Positions 30,069 to 39,992 are shown, numbered from the stretch's first letter. The stretch: 64,000 nt of DNA from Longimicrobiaceae bacterium (GCA_036375715.1 DASVBS010000081.1:62001-126000); one strand, 5' to 3'. The notes: a model not told the origin generated them from the letters alone. Numbers and translations: made by a program.

Positions 30069-30254
30069 CGAAACACCTCCTTGCTCGGGGGGCTCGCCAG
30101 CCTCCCGGAACTTGATTCGGCCGGCGGTTGGGTGAGGCTGGCAACGCGGTGATTTTGTCGAGGCGGGGTGACCGCTCCGCCCCGCTCGCGGAGGTTAGTG
30201 CACGGCAGCATCGCGCACATCGGCGAAATCCCCCAATTTGCAAGTGGGATCGAC

Positions 30255-30274
30255 CGTGGGTATTTCCACCCACG
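30255..30274. promoter_or_regulatory. Candidate operator dyad in the regulator leader
   Basis: Perfect 7-bp inverted repeat CGTGGGT-ATTTCC-ACCCACG, 40 bp before the regulator GTG and about 190 bp before the divergent flavoenzyme start. It may be an operator or an mRNA hairpin. Confidence 0.35.
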
Positions 30275-30313
30275 TCGCGGTGGGGAGGGCGTATCCAGCC
30301 ACCGGGAGGCGAC

Positions 30314-31948
30314 GTGACCGGATCGGACCTGCTCGAGCGTGCGCGCACCGCGTTCGCCGGCCGTCAGTGGGCGGAGGCCTTCAGTGCCCTCTCCAACGTC
30401 GATCGGGAGCGAGGGCTCGATGCGGAGGATGTGGAGCGGCTCGCCACGGCTGCCTACCTCGTCGGCAAGGAGGTCGAGAGCGAGGCGGCCTGGGCGAGGG
30501 CACACCAGGAGCGGCTACAGGCCGGAGAGCCTGCAGGCGCCGCCTCCTGCGCCCTCCGGCTGGCCTTCCTCCTCATGGAGCGCGGCGAATCCGCCCCGGC
30601 GAGCGGGTGGATCGCTCGCGCCAGCCGCATCCTCGATGAAGTCGAGGGCTGCGTGGAGCAGGGCTATCTCTTGCTACCGTCGGCGGTGCGCCACGTGTAT
30701 GAGGGCGATTATGCGCGCGCCTTCGACACGTTCGTCGCGGCGGCAGAGTTGGGTGAGCGGTTCGCGGATCCGGAGCTGGTCGCCTTTGCCCGGCACGGGC
30801 AGGGGCGCGCGCTTTTGCGGATGGGCCGGCGCGAGGAGGGGGTGGCCCTGCTCGACGAGGCCATGGCTGCGGTGGAGGCCGGGGAAGTAGGCCCGATCTT
30901 CGCCGGTGACATCTACTGCAGTGTCATCGAGGCGTGCCACGAGAGCTTCGACGTGCGGCGCGCGGCGGAGTGGACGAGCGCCCTGACCCGCTGGTGTGAG
31001 GCCCAACCCGATCTGGTTCCCTACCGTGGTCAGTGCCTGATCCGTCGCGCGGAGATCCTACGGCTGCGGGGGCAATGGGAAGACGCCGCGTCCGAGGCGA
31101 GCCGTGCGCGCGAGTGGCTGCTCAATCCACCCCCGAAGCGCGCCGTCGGGGCCGCGTACTACCAGCTCGGTGAGCTCCACCGCGTGCGCGGTGAGCAGCG
31201 TGCTGCGGAGGTCGCCTACAGGGAGGCGAGCCGGTGGGGCCGACGCCCCGAACCGGGAATGGCACTGCTTCGTCTGGAGCAGGGCGAGGTGAAGGCGGCA
31301 GCCTCGACCATTCGGGTCGCCCTCGACCAGGCGCGTGAGCCTCGCGACCGGTGCGCTTTACTGCCCGCGGCCGTCGAGATCGCGGTTGCTAACTCCGATC
31401 TCGAGACCGCGAGGCTCGCCTCCGAGGAGCTTGCGGAGATGGCGAAGGAGTTCGATACGCCTCTGCTGCACGCCCACGCCAGTCGGTCGACCGGGGCCGT
31501 ACTGATGGCCGGGGGCGATGCCATGGCCTCCCTCCCCCTCCTGCACCGATCGGTGGCCCTTTGGGAGGAGCTCGGGGCGCCTTACGAGAGCGCGCGGGCT
31601 CGGGCGCTATGCGGGCTTGCGAGCCGCGCGTTGGAGGACCACACCACCGCCGAGCTGGAGCTGGAGGCGGCGCGAGCCACCTTCCAGCGACTGGGCGCCA
31701 CTCCCGATCTCGCCTGGTTAGCCCGGCTGACGCGCAGCGAAGACCCGATGCGCGGCCGTAGGCTGACCGCCCGCGAGCTGGAGGTGCTTCGCCTGGTGGC
31801 GGCCGGCCACACCAACCGGGCCATCGCCGCCCAGCTCCATCTCAGCGAGCGCACCGTGGAGCGCCACGTAAGCAACATCTTCGCTAAGCTGGGACTTGCC
31901 AGCCGCTCGGCGGCGACGGCGTATGCCTATGAGCACCAGCTCGTTTGA
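30314..31948 (+). CDS. LuxR-type regulator with N-terminal TPR-like domain
   Basis: 544 aa. The C-terminal 65 residues are a LuxR/FixJ helix-turn-helix: 'LTARELEVLRLVAAGHTNR', 'AIAAQLHLSERTVERHVSNI', 'FAKLGLASRSAATAYAYEH'. The N-terminal ~470 residues are all-alpha with repeated 'A..L..A......' patterns like TPRs, e.g. 'ARAFDTFVAAAELGERF' and 'ASEASRAREWLL'. There is no P-loop, so it is not a full MalT/LAL protein. Start GTG 30314 has GGGAGG 4 nt upstream, far better than the in-frame ATG at 30128. Divergent from the FAD oxidoreductase, a pairing that suggests local control. Confidence 0.88.
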   Translation: MTGSDLLERARTAFAGRQWAEAFSALSNVDRERGLDAEDVERLATAAYLVGKEVESEAAWARAHQERLQAGEPAGAASCALRLAFLLMERGESAPASGWIARASRILDEVEGCVEQGYLLLPSAVRHVYEGDYARAFDTFVAAAELGERFADPELVAFARHGQGRALLRMGRREEGVALLDEAMAAVEAGEVGPIFAGDIYCSVIEACHESFDVRRAAEWTSALTRWCEAQPDLVPYRGQCLIRRAEILRLRGQWEDAASEASRAREWLLNPPPKRAVGAAYYQLGELHRVRGEQRAAEVAYREASRWGRRPEPGMALLRLEQGEVKAAASTIRVALDQAREPRDRCALLPAAVEIAVANSDLETARLASEELAEMAKEFDTPLLHAHASRSTGAVLMAGGDAMASLPLLHRSVALWEELGAPYESARARALCGLASRALEDHTTAELELEAARATFQRLGATPDLAWLARLTRSEDPMRGRRLTARELEVLRLVAAGHTNRAIAAQLHLSERTVERHVSNIFAKLGLASRSAATAYAYEHQLV

Positions 31949-32035
31949 GGGTGCCGGCCTCGAATCGATGATCCTCGGGCACATGCCCCGCCAGCGGCGC
32001 GCACGTCGGCGCGGCATTCTCCCCCGCCGCGGCTC

Positions 32036-33568
32036 TCAGCGACCGCGGAAGCGGTTCCAGTCGATCCCCAGCTTCCGCATACGCGATCGCAGCGTGTGCG
32101 GGTTGACCCCGAGGATCGCCGCCGCGCCCGACGGACCCTCGATTCGGCCGCGGGTCTCCGCCAATACCGTCTCAATGTGCCGGCGAACCGCCTCGTCGAG
32201 CGTGGCGAATCGCCGGGTCGCGGCCTCCGCGATCGGCTCGCTGCGATCCCCGGCAGGAGTGGATGTCCGGCCGGATACACCCAGCGCCGCTGCGATCTCC
32301 AGCCGATGACCTCCCCCCAGGATGGCGGCACGCTCGATCACCGCGGCCAGCTCACGCACGTTTCCCGGCCAGTTGTATTGCAGCAGCAGCTCCAGGTCCT
32401 GGGGCGTCGGGACCAGACCGGACCCACCCAGACGCTTGCCCGCTCGTTGAGCGAAGTGCTCGGCCAGTGCAGGAATGTCGCCGGGGCGATCGCGGAGCGG
32501 AGGAAGCGGAATGGGGAAGACGCTGATGCGGTACCAGAGATCCTCGCGAAAGGTGCCCTCGCGCACCATGGCGTGGAGGTCCCGGTGAGTGGCCGCCACG
32601 ATGCGCACGTCCACCGTGTGCGTCCGGCGTCCCCCCACCCGCTCGAAGGTGCCGTCCTGCAAGACGCGCAGCAGCCGCACCTGCGCATCCGGGGGTAGCT
32701 CCCCGACCTCGTCGAGGAACAGGGTCCCGCCGTCGGCGCGCTCGAACCAGCCGGCCCGGTCGGCGATGGCGCCTGTGAAGCTCCCCCGCTCGTGTCCGAA
32801 CAGTTCGGAATCAATGAGTCCGGGAGGGATGGCGCCGCAGTTCACCCGGACCACCGGCCCGGCGGCACGCGCCGAGCGACGGTGAATCTCGCGGGCAATC
32901 ACCTCCTTGCCGGTGCCCGTCTCTCCCAGGAGCAGGACCGGTACGTCGGTGGCCGCCACCTGCTCCACACGGTCCACCACATCGCGCAGACCACCCTGCG
33001 CCCCGATGATCGCCTCGGTGATCTCCTGCCGGCCCAGGCGAGTGAGCAGCGCCTGCTTGTCTGCTTCCAGCGCCTCCCGATAGCGGATCAGCTCACTGCG
33101 CTGCAGGTCCGCGCGCAGCGCCGCGGCGAGCGGCTCACGCAGCTGCCTCCACAGCTCCGCGTGTGCATTGCGAAAGGGCCCAACCGACGCCAGCGCGACG
33201 GCAAAGCCGATCACCCGATCCTCACTGAGCAGCGGCTCCACCAGCCTCTCCCCCGCGGATCCCACCGCCACCACCAGGGCCTCCAGCTCCTCCTTCCCGG
33301 GCTCCGGGGGGCTCCCTCTCCGACCCCACGCCACCAGCGCCTCCAATTGACCGGCCGAGAGCTCCGTGCGCGGAACGCGCAGCGGACGCGCCGACCCCAC
33401 CAGGCCGATCGCGACCGTGTCCAGTCGCTGCCTCTCAGGCTCCAGGCGGCGGATCACCAAAGCGCGCAACGGTAGCTCCGACGCCACCCGCTGAGCGATC
33501 CGCTCCGCCGTCTCCCCTAGCGGCCTGGAGGCGCTCGCCTCCCTCCATGCATCGAGCAGCAGCAGCAT
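32036..33568 (-). CDS. Sigma-54-dependent enhancer-binding transcriptional activator
   Basis: 510 aa. N-terminal GAF-like sensor (1-165), then an AAA+ domain: Walker A GETGTGKE (Lys221), sigma-54 contact loop GSFTGA at 262-267 (Ala to Ser variant of GAFTGA), Walker B '[12 protein letters not shown]', '[18 protein letters not shown]', '[21 protein letters not shown]'-type arginine finger region ('[20 protein letters not shown]') . The C-terminal Fis-type HTH is '[19 protein letters not shown]'. It activates sigma-54 RNA polymerase by ATP hydrolysis. ATG 33568 has GGGAGAG upstream. Its 5' flank carries four dyads, and the divergent sulfate operon has a -24/-12 element, so that operon is the likely target. 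No receiver domain; the signal is probably a small molecule. Confidence 0.93.
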   Translation of the reverse strand: MLLLLDAWREASASRPLGETAERIAQRVASELPLRALVIRRLEPERQRLDTVAIGLVGSARPLRVPRTELSAGQLEALVAWGRRGSPPEPGKEELEALVVAVGSAGERLVEPLLSEDRVIGFAVALASVGPFRNAHAELWRQLREPLAAALRADLQRSELIRYREALEADKQALLTRLGRQEITEAIIGAQGGLRDVVDRVEQVAATDVPVLLLGETGTGKEVIAREIHRRSARAAGPVVRVNCGAIPPGLIDSELFGHERGSFTGAIADRAGWFERADGGTLFLDEVGELPPDAQVRLLRVLQDGTFERVGGRRTHTVDVRIVAATHRDLHAMVREGTFREDLWYRISVFPIPLPPLRDRPGDIPALAEHFAQRAGKRLGGSGLVPTPQDLELLLQYNWPGNVRELAAVIERAAILGGGHRLEIAAALGVSGRTSTPAGDRSEPIAEAATRRFATLDEAVRRHIETVLAETRGRIEGPSGAAAILGVNPHTLRSRMRKLGIDWNRFRGR

Positions 33569-33576
33569 CCGCTCTC

Positions 33577-33644
33577 CCGTGAAATATCCTGGCGTCGAGC
33601 AAGGGCCATGAAATATCCCGGAAAATATCCGCGAAATATCACGG
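33577..33644. promoter_or_regulatory. Array of four dyads (putative upstream activating sites)
   Basis: Four 16-bp elements with the shared core GAAATATC (AAAATATC in one) lie at 33577-33592, 33606-33621, 33618-33633 and 33629-33644. The best is CCGCGAAATATCACGG, which fits the dyad CCG-n-GA-n-AT-n-TC-n-CGG. Starts are spaced 29, 12 and 11 bp, so the last three lie about one helical turn apart. The array ends 74 bp before the -24/-12 promoter and abuts the activator gene, so it may also serve autoregulation. Confidence 0.7.
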
Positions 33645-33717
33645 GGCACCAGGCCCTCTCACTTCAGGCGATCGCCCAAGAGGCGTCATATGAACGGGTT
33701 ATGAAAATCGAGCAGAG

Positions 33718-33734
33718 CCGGCACGGCGGTTGAC
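33718..33734 (+). promoter_or_regulatory. Sigma-54 (-24/-12) promoter of the sulfate operon
   Basis: CCGGCACGGCGGTTGAC, compared with YTGGCACGRNNNTTGCW: GGCACG and TTG are present at the exact spacing. Mismatches are T to C before GG, and GA instead of GC at -12. Predicted start about 33746, leader about 88 nt to the porin ATG. The neighbouring sigma-54 activator gene strengthens the call. Confidence 0.6.
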
Positions 33735-33833
33735 TTAGCCGGTGCGTCACTCCGGCCGCCGCGAACGCTTCGGCCGGCAAGGTGGGGGACAGCCAGCCCG
33801 GGCCGCGTGCAACCCCGCTCTCCCGAGACCTCG

Positions 33834-35201
33834 ATGACAACGACGATGAATCTCATTACGGGTCCGCGCGCTCGCCACCTGCTCGCATTTGCCACGGTGA
33901 TGACGCTGGCCTCGGCCACGCCGGGGGCGGCACAGGACCGGTCTACCCTGGTTTCCCCGGCCCCCGCGCCGGAGCCGCAGCGGACCTCCGCGGCCACCGC
34001 GGACTCAGCCGCAGCTTCGGTGATCGCAACAGCGGATGAAAGTGGCTTCGGTCTGCGCTCGAGCGACGGCGCCTTCGCGCTCCAGTTCCGCGGTGGGGCG
34101 CAGTACGACGGCCGCGTCTTCCCCGACGACCCGGAGGATGCCGCCATCGATGGTTTCGAGCTCCGCCGCCTGCGTGCCGACCTGCGCGGTACCGTCTACC
34201 ACATCTACGACTTCCGCGTGAACCTGGACTACGCGGGAAATCGCGTGGAGGTGCTCGATGCCTACCTGGACGCCCGCTTCGCTCCTGCGCTCCAGATCCG
34301 GGCCGGCAAGTTCAAGGCTCCAGTGGGTCTCGAGCGACTGCAGAGCCTCTTCGCCCTGACCTTCGCTGAGCGGGGCTTTCCCACGGCGCTCGCCCCGAAC
34401 CGAGATGTCGGCATTCAGCTCTCCGGGTCTCTGGGCGGATCAATGGCTAGCTACCAGGTCGGTGTCTTCAACGGCGTCGCTGATGGGGCTAGCGGCGACC
34501 AGGACCTCTCCGACAGCAAGGACCTCGCTGCTCGGATCTTCCTGCAGCCCTTCTCCAGGTCAGGAGTCGAGGCCCTGAGCGGCCTGGGAATTGGCATCGC
34601 GGGGACCGTTGGCGAGCAGGAGGGCACAGCCGACTCACCGGGACTCGCTGCCCCGCGCACACCGCTGGGACGCCTCACCTTCCACCGCTTCCTCGGCGAT
34701 GGCACGCCCACGGGAACGGTGATCGCCGACGGCCGCCGCACGCGCCTCTCCCCGCAGGGCTACTGGTACTGGAGGAATCTCGGTGTGCTCGGGGAATACA
34801 TCCGCTCCCAGACGGAGGTAAGCCTCGAGGCACAGCAGGCGGAGGTGAGCCAGAGCGCCTGGCAACTTGCCGCTTCCTGGGTCCTGACCGGTGAGGATGC
34901 CTCCTATCGCGGGGTGATTCCGTCCCGTCCGCTGGATTTCTCCCGTGGTGGGTGGGGTGCGTGGGAAGTCGCCGGCCGCTTCCAGGCTCTCGAGACCGAT
35001 GACGACGCCTTCCCCGCCCTGGCCGATCCGCTTCGGGCCGCGCAGCGGGCGAAGAGCTTCACGCTCGGTTTCAACTGGTACCTCAACCGCAACGTCCGCT
35101 TCCTGACCAACTACGAGCGGACACGCTTCGACGCCGCCCCCGGCGGGACGCATCTGCCGACCGAGTCGGTCTTCGCGAGCCGCATCCAGGTGGCTTTCTG
35201 A
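33834..35201 (+). CDS. Outer-membrane porin, OprO/OprP (phosphate-selective) family
   Basis: 455 aa. Signal peptide '[18 protein letters not shown]'. The C-terminus ends in a beta-strand with terminal Phe (SRIQVAF), as outer-membrane barrels do. Family signature: '[22 protein letters not shown]' region, '[19 protein letters not shown]', '[17 protein letters not shown]' and '[14 protein letters not shown]'. OprO/P proteins pass phosphate or other anions; here the porin heads a sulfate ABC operon, so sulfate or thiosulfate is the likelier anion. ATG 33834 is chosen; 33846 is an alternative. The next gene starts 52 nt downstream. Confidence 0.9.
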   Translation: MTTTMNLITGPRARHLLAFATVMTLASATPGAAQDRSTLVSPAPAPEPQRTSAATADSAAASVIATADESGFGLRSSDGAFALQFRGGAQYDGRVFPDDPEDAAIDGFELRRLRADLRGTVYHIYDFRVNLDYAGNRVEVLDAYLDARFAPALQIRAGKFKAPVGLERLQSLFALTFAERGFPTALAPNRDVGIQLSGSLGGSMASYQVGVFNGVADGASGDQDLSDSKDLAARIFLQPFSRSGVEALSGLGIGIAGTVGEQEGTADSPGLAAPRTPLGRLTFHRFLGDGTPTGTVIADGRRTRLSPQGYWYWRNLGVLGEYIRSQTEVSLEAQQAEVSQSAWQLAASWVLTGEDASYRGVIPSRPLDFSRGGWGAWEVAGRFQALETDDDAFPALADPLRAAQRAKSFTLGFNWYLNRNVRFLTNYERTRFDAAPGGTHLPTESVFASRIQVAF

Positions 35202-35253
35202 TCTCGGCCGAACGGTACGCTTCAACCACGATCGACCTCACGTGGAGACTGCA

Positions 35254-36354
35254 ATGACCAGAAAACTGCACGACCTCTCTTCGCTGCTCTCGTTATCGCT
35301 GGCAGCGGTGCTCACCGGCTGCGCCTCGGAGAGCCAGGGAGCCGCCCGCGATGGAGCCGCGTCGGTGGAGATCCTCAACGTCTCCTATGATCCGACGCGC
35401 GAATTCTACGCGGAGTTCAACGCCGACTTCGCTCGCGTGTGGAAGGAGCGGACCGGCCAGACGGTAACGGTGAAGCAGTCGCACGGCGGCGCCGGCAAAC
35501 AAGCGCGCGCCGTCATCGACGGCCTCGAGGCGGACGTGGTCACGCTCGCACTGGCGTACGACATCGACGCGATCGGCAAACAGGCTGGCCTGCTGGACCC
35601 CGACTGGCAGAGCGAGCTCCCGCACGGCAGCGCGCCGTACACCTCCACCATCGTCTTCCTGGTCCGCAAGGCGAATCCCAAGCAGATCCGCGACTGGGAC
35701 GACCTCATTCGCCCCGGCATCGAAGTCATCACTCCGAACCCGAAAACCTCGGGCGGCGCGCGTTGGAACCACCTGTCGGCCTACGCCTACGCGCTGAAGA
35801 AGGAGCTCGGGGACCTGAGCCTCCTCAACGATCCGGCGCACAGCCAGGAGGTGGAGCGGGCACACCACGCCGCGCGCGAATTCATGGCCGAGCTCTACCG
35901 GCACGTGCCGGTGCTGGACACGGGCGCCCGCGGTGCCACCAACACCTTCGTGCAGCGCGGTATCGGCGACGTCCTGCTGGCGTGGGAGAACGAGGCGTTC
36001 CTGGCGGTGGAGGAACTGGGGCCGGACAAGTTCGACATCGTCGTGCCGCCGATGAGCATCCTTGCTCAGCCGCCGGTCGCGGTGGTGGACAGAAACGTCG
36101 ACGCTCACGGGACCCGCGAGGTCGCGACCGCCTACCTGGAACACCTCTACTCACCCGCCGGCCAGAGGCTCGCGGCGAAGCACTTCTACCGTCCGGTCCT
36201 GCCGGAGTACGTCGACCCCGCAGACCTGCAGCGCTTCCCCGAGCTGGAGCTGGTGACCGTCGACGAAGTTTTCGGGGGCTGGCAGAAGGCGCAAAAGGAG
36301 CACTTCGACGACGGTGGTCTGTTCGACCGGGTCTACGCACCGAGTACCGAGTGA
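35254..36354 (+). CDS. sbp: Sulfate/thiosulfate ABC transporter substrate-binding lipoprotein
   Basis: 366 aa. Lipoprotein signal '[15 protein letters not shown]'. Family blocks: '[20 protein letters not shown]', '[16 protein letters not shown]', '[16 protein letters not shown]', '[17 protein letters not shown]', 'GARGATNTF' and '[11 protein letters not shown]'. In Salmonella sulfate-binding protein, sulfate is held by Ser45, Ser130, Gly131, Gly132, Ala173 and Trp192. All correspond here except Ser45, which is Ala (SHGGAGKQ). The protein delivers the anion to CysT/CysW. Start ATG 35254 has GGAG 6 nt upstream. Confidence 0.94.
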   Translation: MTRKLHDLSSLLSLSLAAVLTGCASESQGAARDGAASVEILNVSYDPTREFYAEFNADFARVWKERTGQTVTVKQSHGGAGKQARAVIDGLEADVVTLALAYDIDAIGKQAGLLDPDWQSELPHGSAPYTSTIVFLVRKANPKQIRDWDDLIRPGIEVITPNPKTSGGARWNHLSAYAYALKKELGDLSLLNDPAHSQEVERAHHAAREFMAELYRHVPVLDTGARGATNTFVQRGIGDVLLAWENEAFLAVEELGPDKFDIVVPPMSILAQPPVAVVDRNVDAHGTREVATAYLEHLYSPAGQRLAAKHFYRPVLPEYVDPADLQRFPELELVTVDEVFGGWQKAQKEHFDDGGLFDRVYAPSTE

Positions 36355-36365
36355 GAGGCCAGTCG

Positions 36366-37208
36366 ATGAGACATATCCTGCGCAGAGAGTCGGTGTTGCC
36401 AGGCTTCGGCCTGACGCTCGGCTTCACCCTACTCTACCTGAGCCTGATCGTCCTGATCCCGCTATCCGCGCTGATCCTGAAAACGGCCACGCTGGATTGG
36501 GACGCCTTCCTGAGGGCCGTCACGGAGCCAAGGGTGATGGCCGCGTATCGCTTGAGCTTTGGAGCGTCCCTGGCGGGGGCGCTCCTGAACCTCGTTTTCG
36601 GGTCCATCGTTGCCTGGGTGCTGGTGCGCTACTCCTTCCCCGGACGACGGGTGGTGGATGCGATGGTCGACCTTCCCTTCGCGCTACCGACAGCGGTCTC
36701 CGGCATCGCACTGACCTCTATCTTCGCTACCAACGGATGGGTGGGGCCGTGGCTGGAGCCGCTCGGAGTCCGGGTTGCCTTCACCCGCCTGGGAGTGGTG
36801 GTGGCTCTGACCCTCATCGGCCTGCCCTTCGTGGTGCGCACCCTTCAGCCCGCGCTCGAGGAGCTGGAGGGAGAGCTGGAGGAGGCCGCGGCGAGTCTCG
36901 GCGCGAACCGCTGGCAAACGTTCCGGCGGGTGCTGCTCCCCGCCGTCCTACCGGCGCTGCTCACCGGGTTCTCGATGGCGTTCGCCAGGGCGCTCGGCGA
37001 GTACGGCTCAGTGATCTTCATCGCCGGCAACCTGCCGATGAAGACGGAGATCGTGCCGCTCCTCATCGTGACCAAGCTCGAGCAGTACGACTACGCGGGA
37101 GCCACGGCCATCGCCGTGGTGATGCTGCTCGCCTCCTTCGCCCTGCTGCTCGTGATCAACGGGCTGCAGTGGTTGACCCTACGCCACCAGATCGCGGGAG
37201 GGGGCTGA
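36366..37208 (+). CDS. cysT: Sulfate ABC transporter permease CysT
   Basis: 280 aa, six membrane helices. Signature loop '[21 protein letters not shown]' is the EAA motif that docks with CysA. Further family blocks: '[19 protein letters not shown]', '[23 protein letters not shown]' segment typical of CysT/CysU, and '[16 protein letters not shown]'. Forms the inner-membrane channel with CysW. ATG 36366 follows sbp by 11 nt, and the stop codon overlaps the cysW start by one nucleotide (TGATG), which implies coupling. Confidence 0.95.
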   Translation: MRHILRRESVLPGFGLTLGFTLLYLSLIVLIPLSALILKTATLDWDAFLRAVTEPRVMAAYRLSFGASLAGALLNLVFGSIVAWVLVRYSFPGRRVVDAMVDLPFALPTAVSGIALTSIFATNGWVGPWLEPLGVRVAFTRLGVVVALTLIGLPFVVRTLQPALEELEGELEEAAASLGANRWQTFRRVLLPAVLPALLTGFSMAFARALGEYGSVIFIAGNLPMKTEIVPLLIVTKLEQYDYAGATAIAVVMLLASFALLLVINGLQWLTLRHQIAGGG

Positions 37209-38098
37209 TGGCTGGAGGCATCGCGACCCTTTCCCACCGCACGGAGGGTGTGGCCCGCCCGGCGACCACGGAGAGCCGGGCGGTGCAGGTACTGCTGATC
37301 ACGGTCGCCCTGGGGTTCCTGGGCCTCTTCCTCTTCCTTCCGCTGCTGGCGGTCTTCGCCCAGGCGCTGCAGAGCGGCTTCGGCGTCTACCTGATGGCGA
37401 TCACCGAACCGGACGCCCGCGCCGCCGTCCGCCTCACCGTGCTGACCGCCGCGATCGCCGTACCGTTGAACACGATCTTCGGCCTGGCCGCTGCGTGGGC
37501 GATCAGCAAGTTCGAGTTCACCGGCAAGAGCCTGCTGATCACCCTCATCGACCTGCCGTTCGCGGTATCCCCGGTGATCTCGGGGTTGATCTACGTCCTG
37601 CTTTTCGGGCTGGGGGGCTGGCTCGGTCCGTGGTTGAGGGAGAACCAGATCCAGATCATCTTCGCCACGCCGGGGATCGTGCTGGCCACGATCTTCGTGA
37701 CCTTCCCGTTCGTCGCCCGCGAGCTGATCCCGCTGATGCAGTCCCAGGGGACCGAGGAGGAACAGGCCGCTCGCGTGCTCGGCGCGAGCGGGTGGCAGAC
37801 GTTTGGGAGGGTGACGCTCCCCAATATCCGTTGGGGGCTGCTTTACGGGGTGATCCTCTGCAACGCCCGAGCGATGGGAGAATTCGGCGCCGTCTCGGTG
37901 GTATCCGGCCACATCCGCGGCCGGACGAACACCATGCCGCTGCACGTGGAGATCCTCTACAACGAGTACAACTTCACCGCGGCCTTCGCGGTGGCTTCAC
38001 TCCTGGCCATGCTGGCGCTGGTCACCCTGATCGCGAAGAGCCTGGTGGAGCGGAAGCTCACCCCATCAGAACTCCATGAGCCCTTGATGCAGCCATGA
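37208..38098 (+). CDS. cysW: Sulfate ABC transporter permease CysW
   Basis: 296 aa. Six helices and the EAA loop '[22 protein letters not shown]'. Family blocks: '[20 protein letters not shown]', '[20 protein letters not shown]', '[18 protein letters not shown]' and '[14 protein letters not shown]'. Partner of CysT. Overlaps cysT by 1 nt upstream and cysA by 4 nt downstream (ATGA). Confidence 0.95.
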   Translation: MAGGIATLSHRTEGVARPATTESRAVQVLLITVALGFLGLFLFLPLLAVFAQALQSGFGVYLMAITEPDARAAVRLTVLTAAIAVPLNTIFGLAAAWAISKFEFTGKSLLITLIDLPFAVSPVISGLIYVLLFGLGGWLGPWLRENQIQIIFATPGIVLATIFVTFPFVARELIPLMQSQGTEEEQAARVLGASGWQTFGRVTLPNIRWGLLYGVILCNARAMGEFGAVSVVSGHIRGRTNTMPLHVEILYNEYNFTAAFAVASLLAMLALVTLIAKSLVERKLTPSELHEPLMQP

Positions 38099-39237
38099 GC
38101 ATTACGGTTCGTCATATCAGCAAGTCGTTCGGACCCGTCGAGGTGCTGCGCGACGTGAGCCTCGAGGTTCCGACCGGCGAGCTGGTGTCTCTGCTCGGCC
38201 CGTCGGGCTCCGGGAAGACCACGCTGCTGCGGATCATCGCGGGGCTGGAACATCCGGACCCCGGCGGTACGATCCTCTTCCGGGACGAGGACGTGGCACG
38301 GCGCCCGGTAGCGGAGCGGCGGGTCGGCTTCGTCTTCCAGCACTACGCGCTGTTCCGCCACATGACCGTGTTCGAGAACGTGGCGTTCGGGCTGAGGGTC
38401 ATGCCCCGGCGGTTGCGGCCTTCGCGGGAGGAGATCGCGGAGCGTGTGCGGCGACTCCTGGAGCTGGTTCAACTCGACGGCTTCGCTCAGCGCTACCCGA
38501 ACCAGCTATCGGGTGGCCAGCGTCAGCGGGTCGCGCTCGCGCGGGCGCTGGCGGTCGAGCCGAAGGTCCTGCTCCTGGACGAACCCTTCGGGGCGTTGGA
38601 CGCCCGCGTGCGGGTCGAGCTGCGGCGCTGGTTGCGGCGGCTGCACGATGAGATCCATGTCACCAGCGTCTTCGTTACACACGATCAGGAGGAGGCGCTG
38701 GAAGTGGCCGACCGCGTGGTGGTGATGAACAAGGGTAGGATCGAGCAGGTGGGTTCGCCGCAGGAGGTGTACGACCGGCCCGCGACGCCGTTCGTCTACG
38801 ATTTCATGGGCACAGTGAACCGTTTCCCGGCGAGGGTCGACGCCGGGCGGGCATACATCGCACCGGGAGAGGCCGTGAATGTCCCGGCGGGGGCGGGCAC
38901 TTCCTACGGGGAGCAGATCGGCTACGCCCGCCCCCACGAGATCGAGATCTCCCGCGAATGGACCGACGGGGTAGCGATTCCCGCGCGCGTTCGCACCGTG
39001 CACAACGCCGGGCCGATGGCGCGGGTGCAGCTGGAGCGTGAGGAAGGCGGGGCGACGGTGGAGGTAGTGCTCTCCCGTGACCAGTTCGACCGCCTGGCCC
39101 TGCAGGCGAACGAGCGTGTTTACCTCACGCCGCGGCGGCTCCGGCTCTTCCCCAGCGAAGGCGGCGAGCCGCTGGAGGTCGCACCTGTGCAGGCCCTCCC
39201 GGAATCCCCTCTTCCTCTACGCCTGGAGAGGGCGTAG
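38095..39237 (+). CDS. cysA: Sulfate ABC transporter ATP-binding protein CysA
   Basis: 380 aa. Walker A '[11 protein letters not shown]', Q-loop '[20 protein letters not shown]', ABC signature '[15 protein letters not shown]', Walker B '[12 protein letters not shown]' and H-loop '[16 protein letters not shown]'. The residue block '[16 protein letters not shown]' is the CysA-specific start of the C-terminal TOBE domain (about 240-370). Powers uptake through CysTW. Last gene of the sulfate operon; a 12-bp inverted repeat follows. Confidence 0.96.
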   Translation: MSITVRHISKSFGPVEVLRDVSLEVPTGELVSLLGPSGSGKTTLLRIIAGLEHPDPGGTILFRDEDVARRPVAERRVGFVFQHYALFRHMTVFENVAFGLRVMPRRLRPSREEIAERVRRLLELVQLDGFAQRYPNQLSGGQRQRVALARALAVEPKVLLLDEPFGALDARVRVELRRWLRRLHDEIHVTSVFVTHDQEEALEVADRVVVMNKGRIEQVGSPQEVYDRPATPFVYDFMGTVNRFPARVDAGRAYIAPGEAVNVPAGAGTSYGEQIGYARPHEIEISREWTDGVAIPARVRTVHNAGPMARVQLEREEGGATVEVVLSRDQFDRLALQANERVYLTPRRLRLFPSEGGEPLEVAPVQALPESPLPLRLERA

Positions 39238-39268
39238 GCCCGCCTTTTCCATTGCCTCGAGATCCCCA

Positions 39269-39328
39269 ACGGCCGGGTCGACCGACGAGCGTGCTTCGCG
39301 GCGCCACGGGTTGTTCCGACCCGGCCGT
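39269..39328. terminator. Long perfect inverted repeat between convergent genes
   Basis: ACGGCCGGGTCG (39269-39280) and CGACCCGGCCGT (39317-39328) are perfectly complementary over 12 bp, with a 36-nt loop. It lies between cysA and the convergent small-protein gene. No T-tract. Probable bidirectional terminator. Confidence 0.5.
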
Positions 39329-39337
39329 CACCCTCCT

Positions 39338-39715
39338 CTATCCTTCTGCCGTCGGATCTTTGGGCGCCGGCCGCGCCGTGAAGTAGCCGCTCACGTCGAA
39401 CGGTTGCACATTGATCGTGCCGCGGACCTCCGTCGGCGAGTGGATGGTGCCCGTGTACACCACGGTGAGTGGCTGGCCCTCGTAGTCGCCGGCATGCTGA
39501 AAGGTCACGCTCTGGTCCTTCACCGACCCGGTGATCTCGTAGGTTGAGCCGTCGCTCGAGGTGCAGTGACCGGTCAGCGCGGTATCGGCCACGACCACGT
39601 CGCAGACGCTGTTCACGGGATAGCCAGATACGTCGCCCTGGATCTGCCAGGTCCCGGTGATCGTATCCGCGGGGACGGCACCGACGAGGGACGCGAGTGC
39701 GAGTGTGAGCAGCAT
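39338..39715 (-). CDS. Small exported beta-rich protein of unknown function
   Basis: 125 aa. Short signal peptide 'MLLTLALASLVGAVPAD' then a repeated beta pattern 'ITGTWQIQGDVSGYPVNSVC', 'YEITGSVKDQSVTFQHAG', 'VVYTGTIHSPTEVRGTI'. Two Cys (SVCDV and GHCTS) could form a disulfide. It looks like a small lipocalin-type or immunoglobulin-like sandwich, but I do not recognise it. ATG 39715 has AGGAGCC upstream; earlier in-frame starts give an implausible leader. Confidence 0.65.
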   Translation of the reverse strand: MLLTLALASLVGAVPADTITGTWQIQGDVSGYPVNSVCDVVVADTALTGHCTSSDGSTYEITGSVKDQSVTFQHAGDYEGQPLTVVYTGTIHSPTEVRGTINVQPFDVSGYFTARPAPKDPTAEG

Positions 39716-39992
39716 GTTCTGGCTCCTGAAACGGGGGCGGGCTTCGTCCCGCAGGTCTCCCGGCGGGATCGGTGGGATGGGAACGACCGGCCGATGGTGA
39801 CGTCCAGTATATCTGGAGGTCATCCGGCCGTCGAGATCACCGTTGCGCCGAGCGTCGGGTGAAATCGCAAGCCGAGGGTCAGGGCGAAATCACGAATCGC
39901 CCGCCGGAGACAGAGGCTCTATCCGACGGCTCTATCCGCTCGCCGGCCGCGGCGACCTTCGTACCCCCCGATCCTCCCGAGTTCGTGCGCTC

